Source of the DNA: an uncultured Methylococcaceae bacterium
GTDB lineage: Bacteria > Pseudomonadota > Gammaproteobacteria > Methylococcales > Methylococcaceae
DNA length: 8,087 nt
Direction: 5' to 3'
Assembly (NCBI GenBank): GCA_903910005.1
Contig: CAIVXW010000469.1
Span: 1 to 8,087, forward strand
Each line of letters begins with the position of its first letter. Within the stretch, counting starts at the first letter, position 1. Made by a program: the position numbers and the translations under genes. This document shows, in pieces, positions 7,049 to 8,087 of the stretch. The notes under the pieces are model-generated. The model saw only the letters and a list, made by a program, of their open reading frames with translations. It did no database searches and had not been told where the DNA came from.

Positions 7049-7995
7049 GCCAGCCACTCCGGCAAACGATCCGCAGCATCCACCAGGGCGTCGATCATGC
7101 TGACCCCCGAGCTGGTGTGACCGGCCTGGGCCAGCAGAATCAGTTCTGCACGAGGCAGGGCCGCCGCCAGCAGGCGGGATGACTCCACCCGGCAGGTCAT
7201 GTCCTGCTCGCCATGAATCAGAATGGCCGGTAAATGGGCAATCCGTTCACAGTCCTCCAGAATCTGGTTGTCACGAATAAAGTAGCGGTTGACGGCATAA
7301 TGCAGTTCCAGCCGGGTCTGGTGAAGGATGTCCGCCGGGCTGGTTTTGGTGGGCGCGAGTCGGGGATCAAACCCGTCGCCCAGTATCACCTGACTCCCCC
7401 AGGTATACCAGGCCAGGGCGGCCTGTTCGGCGAGGCGGTCATCTGCGCCGTTGAGTTGGCGGTGCAGATGCGCCACCCGATCCTCCGCCGAGGCAGCAGG
7501 ATCATCGCCAAAGCAGTCGTTCCAGGTAGCCGGGTAACGCTGGCGGAGCTCATCACCCAAAAACCACTGCATGTCAGCCTGGCGTGCCAGGAAACTGCCG
7601 CGAAGTATCAGGCCGCTGACCCGGTCAGGATGACGCTGGGCATACAAAAGACCCAGGGTACTGCCCCAGGAACCGCCGAATAAAACCCATTGTTCTACCC
7701 CCAGATGCTGACGAATGGATTCCATGTCATCCAGCAGGTGTTGCGTGGTGTTGTGTTCGGTCAGCCCGGCCGGGGTGGAGCGACCCGAACCGCGCTGATC
7801 GAACAGGATGATGCGATACCGGTCAGGGTTGAAGAAACAGCGGTGATAGGGTTTGCAGCCGGAACCCGGGCCGCCATGCAGTACCACGACCGGAATACCG
7901 AGCGGATTGCCGCAGGTCTCGACCTGGAGCGAATGGACGCCACGGGTCAGTTGCAAGGATTGATCGGGTTCCAGTTCTGGATACAATGTTTTCAT
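7045..7995 (-). CDS. pip: Prolyl iminopeptidase (proline aminopeptidase, alpha/beta hydrolase, peptidase family S33)
   Basis: This cytoplasmic enzyme family removes N-terminal proline from peptides. The 316-residue product has the family's usual length and no signal peptide. Visible motifs are HGGPG (40-44, oxyanion region), FDQRGSGRS (65-73) and the nucleophile elbow GGSWGS (107-112, Ser109). The other triad members are Asp265 in HGEQD and His293 in AGHT. This order and spacing match characterised Pip enzymes. I chose ATG at 7995, which gives MKTLYPELEP, the normal N-terminus. An in-frame TTG at 8007 would add four residues but has no ribosome-binding site, while the ATG has a weak GAG seven bases upstream. 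It is the first gene of the block, and its stop overlaps the ubiX start by 4 bp (ATGA). One oddity is Gly200, where Serratia-type enzymes have Glu in a W-x-x-W-E motif, so specificity may be relaxed. The family call is secure, but strict proline specificity is not. Confidence 0.93.
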   Translation of the reverse strand: MKTLYPELEPDQSLQLTRGVHSLQVETCGNPLGIPVVVLHGGPGSGCKPYHRCFFNPDRYRIILFDQRGSGRSTPAGLTEHNTTQHLLDDMESIRQHLGVEQWVLFGGSWGSTLGLLYAQRHPDRVSGLILRGSFLARQADMQWFLGDELRQRYPATWNDCFGDDPAASAEDRVAHLHRQLNGADDRLAEQAALAWYTWGSQVILGDGFDPRLAPTKTSPADILHQTRLELHYAVNRYFIRDNQILEDCERIAHLPAILIHGEQDMTCRVESSRLLAAALPRAELILLAQAGHTSSGVSMIDALVDAADRLPEWLA

Positions 7996-8017
7996 GCTAA
8001 TACTCAACGTGAATTCG

Positions 8018-8059
8018 GGAGTCAGGGGTTAGGGGTCAGGGGTCAGGAGTCAGGGGTTA
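8018..8059. repeat. Six tandem heptamers, GGRGTYA
   Basis: Six exact 7-bp units lie end to end on the plus strand: GGAGTCA (8018), GGGGTTA (8025), GGGGTCA (8032), GGGGTCA (8039), GGAGTCA (8046) and GGGGTTA (8053). They vary only at the third base (A/G) and sixth base (C/T). Read in the direction of pip, the unit is TRACYCC. The array lies in the region upstream of pip, ending 22 bp from its ATG. It resembles the short tandemly repeated heptamers known between genes in cyanobacteria and seen in other bacteria. Its function, if any, is unknown. Confidence 0.9.
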
Positions 8060-8087
8060 GTATGCAGTGTTCACTCACCACTTGCCA
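8059..8087 (-). promoter_or_regulatory. Candidate sigma70-type promoter for the pip block
   Basis: On the minus strand, TGGCAA (8082-8087) and CATACT (8059-8064) are separated by exactly 17 bases. A TG two bases before CATACT could act as an extended -10. Matches to consensus are partial (TTGACA and TATAAT), and the -35 touches the window edge. If it is real, the heptamer array would form most of the 5' untranslated leader of the six-gene transcript. Confidence 0.3.

Noticed and set aside
5993..7120. A 375-residue plus-strand open frame
   Set aside because: It spans antisense across the acylase, ubiX and pip genes, which all have strong family motifs on the other strand.
8018..8059. A CRISPR array
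   Set aside because: The units are 7-bp tandem repeats with no spacers.

Overview
The window is GC-rich bacterial DNA carrying one block of six tightly packed genes, all on the minus strand, which occupies about 518-7995. In transcription order the genes are a prolyl iminopeptidase (pip), a flavin prenyltransferase (ubiX), a penicillin acylase-family Ntn hydrolase with an export signal, the glycolate oxidase FAD subunits glcD and glcE, and the [NiFe]-hydrogenase maturation protein hypE. The gene content suggests a proteobacterium, probably a gammaproteobacterium, but no marker gene fixes the taxon. glcDE suggests glycolate or 2-phosphoglycolate salvage, and hypE suggests a [NiFe] hydrogenase elsewhere. 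Together they would suit an autotroph or lithotroph, which is an inference from two genes only.

The junctions are all short: pip/ubiX overlap by 4 bp, ubiX-acylase are 18 bp apart, acylase/glcD overlap by 23 bp, glcD/glcE overlap by 1 bp, and glcE-hypE are 6 bp apart. No terminator is visible between genes, so one transcript is likely. The products do not form one known pathway. The functional pair is glcDE, but the iron-sulfur subunit glcF, which usually follows glcE, is absent and hypE sits in its place.

The right edge (7996-8087) is the leader of the block. It holds six perfect tandem heptamers of the form GGRGTYA (plus strand) and a possible sigma70-like promoter just upstream of them in the direction of transcription.

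The left edge (1-517) is visibly more AT-rich than the rest. It contains a perfect 10-bp inverted repeat overlapping a second 8-bp one, a 7-bp GC hairpin, and a short plus-strand reading frame (to 475) with a clean coiled-coil heptad pattern. That frame has an ideal ribosome-binding site placed in front of an ATA codon rather than ATG, and it converges on hypE. I found no CRISPR array, tRNA, rRNA, insertion sequence or obviously new multi-gene system. The most notable points are the glcDE-hypE arrangement without glcF, the heptamer array, the coiled-coil frame with the apparent lost start, and a Glu-to-Gly change at a substrate-recognition position of the iminopeptidase.
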